From positions 1 through 44,487 of the forward strand of contig JBJHAX010000018.1 in assembly GCA_050480705.1 (NCBI GenBank): 44,487 bases of DNA, written 5' to 3'. Below the pieces are notes generated by a model. That model was not told the origin of the DNA and did no database searches. It saw only the letters and a program-made list of their open reading frames with translations. The DNA comes from JBJHAX01 sp050480705 (GTDB lineage: Bacteria > Actinomycetota > Nitriliruptoria > Nitriliruptorales > Nitriliruptoraceae). A program made the translations under genes and the position numbers. Shown piece by piece: positions 7,810 through 15,385 of this stretch (the stretch's first letter is position 1; each line of letters starts with the position of its first letter).

Positions 7810-9168
7810 TCACATCGATTCGATGAGCCGATCGACACGCTCGTCCTCGCTGCGGAAGGGATCCTTGCACAGCACGGTCCGTTGCGCCTGATCGTTGAGC
7901 TTGAGGTGGACCCAGTCGACCGTGTAGTCGCGACGCTTCGCCTTCGCCTCACGGATGAATCGGCCGCGCAACGCAGCGCGCGTGTTCGCAGGCGCCTCGA
8001 CGCGGGCGCGTTCGATGTCGGCGTCGTCGAGCAGCCGTTGCACCCGGCCCTGGCGCGCGAGGACCTGGTACAGACCGCGATCACGCATCACGTCGTGGTA
8101 GGCCAGATCAAGCATCAGCACGCGGGGGTGTCCGAGCGGTAGGTCGTGGCGACGCCGGTACTGCTCGATCAGGCCGTACTTGGCCACCCAGTCGAGTTGG
8201 CGTGACAGGCTCATCGGGTCGGTGACCAGATGCTCGAGGACGTAGCGCCACTCCCCCACGACGCGCTTGGCGTCGTCGTCGATGTCGGCGCGCGACTCGA
8301 CGAACCGTTCGACGCGTTCGAGGTAGGCCTGCTGGATCTCCAGCGCACTCATCTCGCGGCCGCTGGCAAGGCGCACCCGCCGAGTGCCGGTGATGTCGTG
8401 CGACATCTCCCGGATGGCACGAATCGGGTTCTCGAGGGAAAGGTCGCGCATCACGCCGCTGTCCTCGAGCATCTGCAGCACCAGGTCGCACGTCGCGATC
8501 TTGAGCCACGAGGTGTACTCGGAGACATTCGAGTCCCCGACGATCACATGGAGCCGCCGGTAGCGCTCCGCGTCGGCGTGTGGTTCGTCGCGGGTGTTGA
8601 TGATCGGACGTGAGCGCGTCGTCGCCGACGACACGCCCTCCCAGATGTGCTCGGCACGCTGTGTCAGCGCGAAGATGGGACCGCGTGGCGTCTGCAGGAC
8701 CTTGCCGGCGCCGGCGAACACCTGGCGTGAGATGAGGAACGGGATCAGTGCGTCGGCGAGCCGCTGGAACTCACCGACACGGGCCACGAGATAGTTCTCG
8801 TGGCATCCGTAGGAGTTGCCGGCCGAATCCGTGTTGTTCTTGAACAGCGAGATGCGCCCGGCGATGCCTTCCTCGGCGAGCCGCTGCTCGGCGGCGACGA
8901 CGAGCTCCTCGACGACGCGCTCACCGGCCTTGTCGTGCAGCACGACCTGCAGCGGTGAATCGCACTCGGGTGTCGCATATTCGGGATGTGATCCAACGTC
9001 GAGGTACAGCCGCGCGCCGTTTTCGAGAAAGACGTTCGACGACCGCCCCCAGGACACCACGCGTCGAAACAGATACCGCGCCACCTCGTCCGGGCTCAGG
9101 CGCCGCTGGCCCTCGAAGGTGCAGGTGATGCCGTACTCGGTTTCGATCCCGAAGATCCTGCGGCGCAC
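7810..9168 (-). CDS. pafA: Pup--protein ligase PafA
   Basis: This 452-residue enzyme attaches the C-terminal glutamate of Pup to substrate lysines using ATP, and belongs to the carboxylate-amine/glutamine synthetase fold. The N-terminus MRRRIFGIETEYG carries the metal-binding Glu9. LYLDVGSHPEYATPEC carries Asp57, the counterpart of the catalytic base in characterised PafA proteins. FKNNTDSAGNSYGCHENYL and PIINTRDEPHAD are further active-site segments shared with Dop. The roughly 40-residue Dop loop is missing, which separates it from the second paralogue at 18786-20267. The GTG start has GAGGAA four bases upstream. The length matches the family. Confidence 0.97.
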   Translation of the reverse strand: MRRRIFGIETEYGITCTFEGQRRLSPDEVARYLFRRVVSWGRSSNVFLENGARLYLDVGSHPEYATPECDSPLQVVLHDKAGERVVEELVVAAEQRLAEEGIAGRISLFKNNTDSAGNSYGCHENYLVARVGEFQRLADALIPFLISRQVFAGAGKVLQTPRGPIFALTQRAEHIWEGVSSATTRSRPIINTRDEPHADAERYRRLHVIVGDSNVSEYTSWLKIATCDLVLQMLEDSGVMRDLSLENPIRAIREMSHDITGTRRVRLASGREMSALEIQQAYLERVERFVESRADIDDDAKRVVGEWRYVLEHLVTDPMSLSRQLDWVAKYGLIEQYRRRHDLPLGHPRVLMLDLAYHDVMRDRGLYQVLARQGRVQRLLDDADIERARVEAPANTRAALRGRFIREAKAKRRDYTVDWVHLKLNDQAQRTVLCKDPFRSEDERVDRLIESM

Positions 9169-9184
9169 GGCGTTCCTCGCTCCA

Positions 9185-9214
9185 GGCGTGGGCGACAGGA
9201 TGCCGCCTCACGCC
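9185..9214 (-). terminator. Imperfect hairpin between prcA and pafA
   Basis: The 77-bp gap between prcA and pafA holds an inverted repeat with arms GGCGTG-GGCG and CGCCTCACGCC, about 10 paired bases with one bulge and a 9-base loop. There is no T-run, so it could be a weak terminator, an attenuator that lowers pafA relative to prcBA, or an RNA-stability stem. The assignment is only structural. Confidence 0.3.
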
Positions 9215-9245
9215 CTTCGCCGCTCGTCGGCAGCGCACATGGCGG

Positions 9246-9932
9246 TCAGTCGCGGCCGAGCGTCTCGCGCAGGGCAGCGTCGCGCAGACGGAAGAACCGG
9301 CGGCGCGGCCGGGTCGCGTCGAGACCTGAAACCTCGAGTGCATCCGCGTCGATCGGCGCACCCCCCGCGTCCCCGAGTGTGTCGACGCACGCACGGACCG
9401 CCGCGTCACGATCCATGTCCTGTTCCCAGCGTTCCTGCATGCCACGGGTGAGCGGTTCGGTGTCACCGCCGATCGCGACGAAGCGGTGTTCGTCGACGAT
9501 CGAGCCGTCGTAGAGGATGTGGTACAGCTCGGGATCGCTGTCCGCACCATCGACCTGCGCGATCAGCAGCTCCACCTCGTAGGGCTTGGACTCGCCCATG
9601 AAGATCGTGCCGAGCGCCTGCGAATAGGCGTTGGCGAGCGGTTTGGCGAGCACGTCCTCGCGTGCGTACTGGTAGCCCTTGAGGTCTGCCAGGCGGATGC
9701 CCGCCACGCGAAGCGATTCGAACTCGTTGTAGCGGCCAACCGCGGCGAACGCGATGCGGTCGTAGATCTCCGAGGTCTTGTGCAGCGAACGCGACGGGTT
9801 CTCGCTGACGAAGACGACCCCGTCGCGGTACTGGGCCGCGATCAGCGCACGCCCGCGTGCGATGCCCTTGCGCGCATACTCGGCGCGGTCCTTCATCAGC
9901 TGCTCGGGTGCCACGTAGAAGGGCATCGCCAC
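9246..9932 (-). CDS. prcA: 20S proteasome alpha subunit PrcA
   Basis: This 228-residue subunit forms the outer rings and gate of the 20S core and docks the C-termini of the Mpa ATPase. The N-terminus (MPFYVAPEQLMKDRAEYARKGIARGR) is the actinobacterial alpha-subunit gate and H0 helix, followed by the proteasome fold (VVFVSENPSRSLHKTSEIYDRIAFAAVGRYNEFESLR). No processed threonine is present, as expected for alpha. The start is either GTG 9932, which has AAGG seven bases upstream, or ATG 9926, which aligns better with the mycobacterial N-terminus; I kept the former. It follows prcB by 71 bp. Confidence 0.96.
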   Translation of the reverse strand: MAMPFYVAPEQLMKDRAEYARKGIARGRALIAAQYRDGVVFVSENPSRSLHKTSEIYDRIAFAAVGRYNEFESLRVAGIRLADLKGYQYAREDVLAKPLANAYSQALGTIFMGESKPYEVELLIAQVDGADSDPELYHILYDGSIVDEHRFVAIGGDTEPLTRGMQERWEQDMDRDAAVRACVDTLGDAGGAPIDADALEVSGLDATRPRRRFFRLRDAALRETLGRD

Positions 9933-10003
9933 GGCTGTGCCTTGTCGTCGGTGCGTTGGCAGGTTCGGTGTCGGTCAGTGTCCGGCGGAGTCGTCTGCCA
10001 CCA

Positions 10004-10828
10004 TCAACGGTGACGTCGGTCGATGACGGCCTGCACATGCTCGAGCACGCGCTCGTCGTCGAGTTCGCGGTAGCCGTCAGCGTCGATGACCGCCACGATC
10101 GGATAGATGCGTCGGATGAGGTCGGGGCCGCCTGTCGCGCTGTCCTCCTCGGCTGCGTCGTACAGCGCCTCCAGGGCGGTTGCCACGGCGGTGTCAATAT
10201 CCGCGTCGGGATCTGCAAGCCGCTTGAGCGTCGCACGAGCTGCGAGTGCGCCGCTGCCCGTCGCCGCCTGGTCAGTCGCGACGTAGCGGCCGCCAACCGG
10301 GTCGTACTCAAAGATCCGCGGCTGGCCACTGCGGGGGTCCACCCCGGCGAACAGCGGTACGACGACCAGCCCACGCATCGCCATCGGCAGGTGTGCACGC
10401 ACCATCGCGGCGAGCTTCGTCGACTTGCCCTCCAGCGACAGCGGCTCGCCTTCGACCTTCTCGTAGTGCTCGAGTTCGGTTGCAAAGATCTTGGCGAGTT
10501 CCATCGCGGGGCCGGCGACGCCGGAGATCGCGACCGCAGACATGTCGTCGGCCGGAAAGACTTTTCGCATGTCGCCGCGCGAAATCATGTGTCCGGCCGT
10601 GGCACGCCGGTCGCCCGCGACGACCACGCCGGTCGAGGCGATCACCGCGAGCACCGTCGTACCGTCGACGAGGCGTTCACGCAGCTCGTCGGGAAGCTGC
10701 GCGTCACGCAACGACGCCGGCAGCGTCTCGGGCGCATGGCGTTCGAGCGTGGCGAAGAACGAACTCGCCTGCGCTTCGAAGGCGCGGGGGATCACGCTGT
10801 GCACGTCGTCCACGTCCGACCTCAGCAT
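10004..10828 (-). CDS. prcB: 20S proteasome beta subunit PrcB with propeptide
   Basis: This 274-residue precursor is the catalytic subunit. A propeptide of 56 residues ends in LVDG, and the mature chain begins TTVLAVI, giving Thr57 as the N-terminal nucleophile after autocleavage. GVVVAGDRRATAG and the lysine in RKVFPADDM are the other catalytic-site segments of Ntn hydrolases, and the SGALAAR stretch is the usual late motif. It works inside the PrcA-PrcB cylinder on pupylated proteins fed by Mpa. Normally pup lies directly upstream; here the upstream neighbour is a UspA gene, 33 bp away. Confidence 0.97.
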   Translation of the reverse strand: MLRSDVDDVHSVIPRAFEAQASSFFATLERHAPETLPASLRDAQLPDELRERLVDGTTVLAVIASTGVVVAGDRRATAGHMISRGDMRKVFPADDMSAVAISGVAGPAMELAKIFATELEHYEKVEGEPLSLEGKSTKLAAMVRAHLPMAMRGLVVVPLFAGVDPRSGQPRIFEYDPVGGRYVATDQAATGSGALAARATLKRLADPDADIDTAVATALEALYDAAEEDSATGGPDLIRRIYPIVAVIDADGYRELDDERVLEHVQAVIDRRHR

Positions 10829-10861
10829 CGACTGCCCACGATCGTAGGCGTCGTTCGCGGT

Positions 10862-11296
10862 TCAGTCGTCCGTGTCGGGTGCGCGCACGGCCATCACGGG
10901 GCACCTCGCCGCGGTGAGCACATCGCGTACGACGCTGCCGAGGACGATCTTCGCGACGCGCGAGCGTGGCTCGACCCCCAGCACGATCATGTCGGCCTCG
11001 AGACGTTTGGCTTCGTCGATCAGCGTGGTCGCGACGCCGCCGACGAGCACGTGATGCAGCTCCGCGGTGGTATCGACACCGCTCGAGGTGATGCGTTCGG
11101 CGAGCGCGTCGAGCTCTTCCTGCGCCTGCCGTGCGGCGTCGAGTTCACCGCGAACCTGGGTGGGGCTGTCGCCGCCCTCGTGTGTGAGACAGGTGACAAC
11201 GTGCAGTGCTGCGCCGTGCACGCGCGCTTCTTCGGTTGCTTCGTCGAGCGCAGCAGAGCTCTCTGGGGAGCCGTCGTAGCCGACGAGAATAATCAT
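10862..11296 (-). CDS. Universal stress protein (UspA family)
   Basis: This 144-residue single-domain Usp protein starts with MIILVGYDGSPESSAALDEA (the family's D-G-S after the first strand) and ends with ADMIVLGVEPRSRVAKIVLGSVVRDVLTAARCPVMAVR. The ATP-loop consensus G-x2-G-x9-G-[ST] is only partly kept: the second glycine position reads Pro, while LGSV is intact, so nucleotide binding may be weakened. It lies 82 bp after the TRAP permease on the same strand. Some TRAP systems (for example TeaABC with TeaD) have a dedicated Usp regulator, so this is likely the transporter's regulator rather than a proteasome component. Confidence 0.9.
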   Translation of the reverse strand: MIILVGYDGSPESSAALDEATEEARVHGAALHVVTCLTHEGGDSPTQVRGELDAARQAQEELDALAERITSSGVDTTAELHHVLVGGVATTLIDEAKRLEADMIVLGVEPRSRVAKIVLGSVVRDVLTAARCPVMAVRAPDTDD

Positions 11297-11377
11297 GGCC
11301 TACCCCCTTCGACGGGGTCGCCACCGGGCCCGGCCCGGCGGACGCACGTTGGCGCGCGGTGGTCGGTTCGATCCACG

Positions 11378-13648
11378 TCAGGCTCCCGCGACCTGGACGC
11401 GCTTCCCGTCGCCAGCACGGCGTGACGTCATCCACTGCCACAGGTACACCGCAGCGAAGACCGCGAGGCCGGCCAGGTCGGTCGTCAAGTCGGCGAGCAG
11501 GAGCATCAGGCCCCCGCCTGTCAGGATCACACGTGCAAGCACAGGCAGGCGCCGGTCGATGTAGCCCACGACCGCGGTTCCGACCGCGAACACGCCCAGC
11601 AGCGCGGTCAGGCCCGCTTTGGGGCCGGTGAACCACGTCACGTCCTGGAGCAGCAGCTGCGGGGTCAGCACGAACAGGTACGGGACCAGGAAGCCGCTGA
11701 TGGCGATCCGCACCGACTGCACACCGGTCTTGAGCGGGTTGCTCTGCGCGATGCCGGCTGCGGCGTACGACGCGAGGCACACCGGCGGGGTGATGTCGGC
11801 CATGATGCCGAAGTAGTAGACGAACATGTGCGCGGCGATGATGACGGCGAACTGACTGGGGTCGGGCGCCAGCGAGATGATGGCGGGTGCGACCAGCGTG
11901 GCCGTGATCACGTAGTTGGCGGTGGTGGGAACGCCGATCCCGAGGATCAGGCACGCGATCATCGAGAAGAACAGGGTCAGCAGCAGCGTCTCGCCCGACA
12001 GGGTCAGCAGCGCATCGGTGAGCTGCAGCCCGATTCCGGTCAGTGTGATCACACCGGCGATCAGTCCGGCGGCGGCGCACGCGGTGATGATCGGCAGCGC
12101 GATCCGCGCGGCGTCGACCAGCCCGTTGATCAGCGCCATCGGGGTGAGCTTGTCCTCGAGGTCGCCCCACTTTCCAAACGCCGCTGCGATCAGCTGCACG
12201 ACGATGTTGACCACGACCGTGGCGATCACGGCCATCAGCGCCGCACGTGTGACCGATCGTCCCTGGGCGAGCAGGATGAAGATGACCGCGATCGGCACGA
12301 GCAGGTAGCCCTTGCGGATCATCAGCTGGCGAACGTTGGGCAGCTGGGAGCGCGGCAGGCCCATGATGCCCAGGCGCTTGGACTCGTAGTGGATGACGAT
12401 GAACTGGGCGGTGAAGAACAGCAGGGCGGGGATCGCGGCGGCGCGGATGATCTCGACGTAGGACGCTTCGATGAACTCGATCATGATGAAGGCGGCTGCG
12501 CCCATGATCGGAGGTGCGAGCTGTCCTCCGGTCGACGAGGCGGCTTCGACCGCGCCGGCGAACTCGCCCCGGTAGCCCGACTTCTTCATCATCGGGATGG
12601 TGAACGCACCGTTGCTGACGGTGTTGGCGACCGAGCTGCCGGTGATCGTCCCCGAGAACGCGCTGGTGAGCACACCGACTTTGGCGGTGCCGCCGGTCAT
12701 CCCACCGGTCAGGCCGAACGCGAGCTGGGTGAAGAAACGCTCCATGCCGGTGCGCTGCAGCATCGCGGCGAAGATCATGAATAGGTAGATGAACCGGGAC
12801 GAGACGTCGATCGGAGTGCCGAGCATCGCCTCGGTGCCGAGGAACGACGTCGACACGATCCTGTTGATCGAGTAGCCGCCGTGGGCGAGGAAGCCCGGCA
12901 TCGCCTGGCCGAAGTAGGCGTAGAGAAGCATCGCGGACGCCACGACGACCAGCGGCGTCCCGATGACCCGCTGGGTTGCGACGAGCACGAGCAGGACGGC
13001 GATCGCGCCGACGGCGATGTCGAGCTCGTTGTGCACGCCGGCGCGCCGGATGATGCCGTCGCCGTAGGTGAGCACATAGACGCCGACCCCGATCGCCATC
13101 AGCGACAGCAGCATGTCCGCGATCGGCAGGCCGAGCACGTGCACGCGCAGGTGGCGTGCTGCCTGCACCAGGGCCAGGATCGCGAATGCGGGCATGGCGG
13201 TGTGCCAGCCGGCGGACCCTGTCTGGACCAGGAAGACGACCGTGACGACCGCGATGCCGGTGAGAATCCATCCGTTGCGTGCACGGTTGGGGTCGTGATC
13301 CGTGCGTGCCGGGTACAGGAGGAACACCAGGGCGAGGCCTGATGCCAGATGGATGGTGCGGTGGATCAGGCTTGGCAGCGGCCCTTGAAACGCGGTGTAG
13401 AGGTGGTAGACGCTGAGGAAGAGCCCGATCGCAAAGACCGCCCAGCGCCAGATCGTCCGCATGTCGCCACGCGTGCCCTGGACCGCGTCCGCGAAGCTCG
13501 TTTCCTCGAGTTGCTCGACTTCGCGCCGCAGCTCTTCTTTGAGTTCCTCGGGCAATTCGTCGGGCATGTGCTGCAGGGCTTCAGGGACACGCTGCGCGTC
13601 GTCACCGTCCCCCGCCGCCGAGTCACGCTCACGTGTGTCGTCGCTCAT
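11378..13648 (-). CDS. TRAP transporter 4TM/12TM fused permease (TAXI type)
   Basis: This 756-residue membrane protein joins the small (DctQ-like) and large (DctM-like) TRAP permease subunits, the architecture that serves TAXI receptors. An acidic cytoplasmic N-terminus of about 65 residues (PDELPEELKEELRREVEQLEE) precedes the first helices. The DctM part shows GMTGGTAKVGVLTSAFSGTITGSSVANTVSNGAFTIPMMKKSGY and a second inverted half with GIGVPTTANYVITATLVAPA and MADITPPVCLASYAAAGIA, the paired helical-hairpin regions that bind Na+ and substrate. I placed the start at ATG 13648, which has GGGAG about 5 bases upstream; an in-frame start 54 bp earlier would overlap the DUF1850 gene. It follows DUF1850 and TAXI genes on the same strand. 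Confidence 0.93.
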   Translation of the reverse strand: MSDDTRERDSAAGDGDDAQRVPEALQHMPDELPEELKEELRREVEQLEETSFADAVQGTRGDMRTIWRWAVFAIGLFLSVYHLYTAFQGPLPSLIHRTIHLASGLALVFLLYPARTDHDPNRARNGWILTGIAVVTVVFLVQTGSAGWHTAMPAFAILALVQAARHLRVHVLGLPIADMLLSLMAIGVGVYVLTYGDGIIRRAGVHNELDIAVGAIAVLLVLVATQRVIGTPLVVVASAMLLYAYFGQAMPGFLAHGGYSINRIVSTSFLGTEAMLGTPIDVSSRFIYLFMIFAAMLQRTGMERFFTQLAFGLTGGMTGGTAKVGVLTSAFSGTITGSSVANTVSNGAFTIPMMKKSGYRGEFAGAVEAASSTGGQLAPPIMGAAAFIMIEFIEASYVEIIRAAAIPALLFFTAQFIVIHYESKRLGIMGLPRSQLPNVRQLMIRKGYLLVPIAVIFILLAQGRSVTRAALMAVIATVVVNIVVQLIAAAFGKWGDLEDKLTPMALINGLVDAARIALPIITACAAAGLIAGVITLTGIGLQLTDALLTLSGETLLLTLFFSMIACLILGIGVPTTANYVITATLVAPAIISLAPDPSQFAVIIAAHMFVYYFGIMADITPPVCLASYAAAGIAQSNPLKTGVQSVRIAISGFLVPYLFVLTPQLLLQDVTWFTGPKAGLTALLGVFAVGTAVVGYIDRRLPVLARVILTGGGLMLLLADLTTDLAGLAVFAAVYLWQWMTSRRAGDGKRVQVAGA

Positions 13649-13673
13649 CGACTCCCACCATCGACCTGCCCGA

Positions 13674-14183
13674 TCAGCGTGACCGGGGTGCCGCCGCTCC
13701 AACAGCGAGTTCGACCTGCCGCCACGGATCAGCGATGTCTAGCAGGTGGACACGATCGCCGTCGGAGAAGATCAGGACGTGATCAACGTCGTTGCTGCCC
13801 ACGATCACCGGAACGTGCGTGATCAACCGTCCGTGGTGCACGACCCGCATGCCGTTGTCCTCCCACAGAAAGGTGGTGCGTTCACCGTCGACATCCTCGG
13901 GGCCTGTCGGCAGATTCGCGCCGAACTCGTCGAACCACAACTCTTCGACCGCAAGTGTCGTGCGATCCGCGATCGAGAACGTCTCGACGATCGGGCGCCT
14001 GGTCACCGAATGCGTGTGCTCGAGCCTGAATCGTTCCCCGACGTCGAGGTCGCGTGCGTAGAGCACGTCCCCGGTCGCCGTGTCACGCACCACGAACGTG
14101 GTCGTTCCCGCCGCGTCTACCCACGCTGCTGCCAGGACGATGGCGGCGATCACCGCGGTCGTCGCCGTAGCGACCACCGCCAA
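13674..14183 (-). CDS. DUF1850 family protein of the TRAP-TAXI operon
   Basis: This 169-residue protein has an N-terminal hydrophobic helix and an extracytoplasmic beta-rich domain. Segments such as GERFRLEHTHSVTRRPIVETFSI, EELWFDEFGANLP and GERTTFLWEDNGMRV are typical of DUF1850. That family is found with TAXI-TRAP genes but has no settled function. The start is uncertain. TTG 14183 begins directly with the hydrophobic segment, while the frame is open upstream through an Arg-rich stretch (RAGERRRKG, then RPRRT) to a CTG that overlaps the TAXI stop. An Arg-rich cytoplasmic N-terminus would suit the positive-inside rule, so the true protein may be about 25 residues longer. Confidence 0.82.
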   Translation of the reverse strand: MAVVATATTAVIAAIVLAAAWVDAAGTTTFVVRDTATGDVLYARDLDVGERFRLEHTHSVTRRPIVETFSIADRTTLAVEELWFDEFGANLPTGPEDVDGERTTFLWEDNGMRVVHHGRLITHVPVIVGSNDVDHVLIFSDGDRVHLLDIADPWRQVELAVGAAAPRSR

Positions 14184-14254
14184 CGTCCGGCGGGGGCGGG
14201 GGGCGGCGGACTCTCCCTTACGCCGCCGCTCCCCCGCCCTCGAGGGGGACTCGG

Positions 14255-15250
14255 TCAGTTCGCGCCGACCTCGTCGTAGTAGCGCTCCGCACCGGGGTGC
14301 ATCGGGATTCCCGCGCGCCCGTCGGTGGCGGTGTCGATCTGGATCTGCCCACCGACTGCGTGTGCAGCAGCGATCGATTCGTTGTGCTCGTACAGGACCT
14401 GGGTCAGCGCGTAGACGGTGTCATCGGACAGATCCGGGCTGGTGTACAGCGTCGCCCAGTTCGTCACGAACGTCGCGCCGGCGGTCAGGTTCGGGTAGAT
14501 GTCGGCGTCGACGTCGAGCGCGGACAGCGTCGAGTCGTTCGCCAACAACGTGTCGAGCAGGTCACCTTCGATGGAGATCAGGGTCAGGTCGACCGAGTTG
14601 GCGAGGTCCACGGTGCCACCGTGCGGCAGCGCCAGGATCGCGAACGCCGCATCGATCCGTCCGTCACGCATGCCCTCAGTGGCGTCACCGAAGGTGTCCT
14701 GATGAGCGGTGATGTCCGAGTCGGGGTCGATGCCCTGCGTCTCGAGGATCGTACGGGCCAGCACCTCGGTGCCCGAGCCCGGGGGCCCGATCGCGATGTC
14801 CATGCCGGCCATGTCGGCGACCGACTCGATGCCCGAGTCAGCACGCGCGATGATCTGCATGACCTCGCCGTAGATGTTGCCGACGAACGCGACGTTTTCC
14901 AGCGCCCCGTCGTCTTCGAAGGCGCCTTCGCCGGCGATGCCCGCTGCGGCGACGCCGTTGACGGCCATGATCAGCTCGACCTCACCTGCTTCGAGCAGAC
15001 GCAGGTTCTCGACCGACGCGCCACTCGACTGGGTGTTGACCCGGATGCCGTCGAGGTTGTCGTTCCAGACGCCTGCCATCGCGCCGCCCAGCGGGAAGTA
15101 GGTCCCACCGGTGGAACCGGTCGCGAGCGTGAGGAATTCGGTGTCCCCGTCGGCGGTGTCGCCACCACACGCCACCAGCGCGAACGCGCCGACGACGAGC
15201 AGGGCCAGCGCACGGAATGTCCGTGAGCTTCGCTCGATGATGCCTCTCAT
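14255..15250 (-). CDS. TAXI-family TRAP solute receptor lipoprotein
   Basis: This 331-residue extracytoplasmic binding protein begins with a lipoprotein signal: basic MRGIIERSSRTFR, a hydrophobic stretch and lipobox LVAC followed by GGD. The mature part opens with TLATGSTGGTYFPLGGAMA, the hallmark of TAXI receptors, and contains VNTQSSGASVENLRLLEAGEVE, DIAIGPPGSGTEVLARTIL and DGRIDAAFAI. It binds the substrate and delivers it to the fused TRAP permease encoded downstream. The ligand cannot be read from sequence. ATG 15250 was chosen because AGGAGAG lies 4 bases upstream and the signal peptide starts there. Confidence 0.93.
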   Translation of the reverse strand: MRGIIERSSRTFRALALLVVGAFALVACGGDTADGDTEFLTLATGSTGGTYFPLGGAMAGVWNDNLDGIRVNTQSSGASVENLRLLEAGEVELIMAVNGVAAAGIAGEGAFEDDGALENVAFVGNIYGEVMQIIARADSGIESVADMAGMDIAIGPPGSGTEVLARTILETQGIDPDSDITAHQDTFGDATEGMRDGRIDAAFAILALPHGGTVDLANSVDLTLISIEGDLLDTLLANDSTLSALDVDADIYPNLTAGATFVTNWATLYTSPDLSDDTVYALTQVLYEHNESIAAAHAVGGQIQIDTATDGRAGIPMHPGAERYYDEVGAN

Positions 15251-15305
15251 ACCACTCTCCTGTGTTGGTTGCTGCGTCGTTGCGTCGTGGTTCTCGTACA
15301 TGGTC

Positions 15306-15319
15306 CTCGGCTGGCCGAG
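15306..15319. promoter_or_regulatory. Short palindrome upstream of the TAXI gene
   Basis: In the 135-bp gap between the acyl-CoA synthetase and the TAXI receptor, CTCGGC and GCCGAG form 6-bp arms with a 2-bp spacer, 56 bp before the TAXI start. It could be an operator for the transporter operon. No clear -35/-10 pair is visible next to it. The same gap has ACGACGCA twice in tandem nearer the start. Confidence 0.25.
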
Positions 15320-15385
15320 CCCTCCCCCAGGGACGGTCCGCGACCTGCCGTCGTTCCTCCGTGGTGCATTGCTCCCTTCCCGCCG

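Noticed and set aside
11145..13271. Arg/His-rich open frame of about 700 codons on the minus strand
   Set aside because: It is an out-of-frame reading of the TRAP permease gene; the permease frame has clear membrane helices and TRAP motifs.
15254..15290. Tandem ACGACGCA repeat before the TAXI gene as an iteron or attachment site
   Set aside because: Only two copies of 8 bp; this is too little to distinguish from chance in high-GC DNA.
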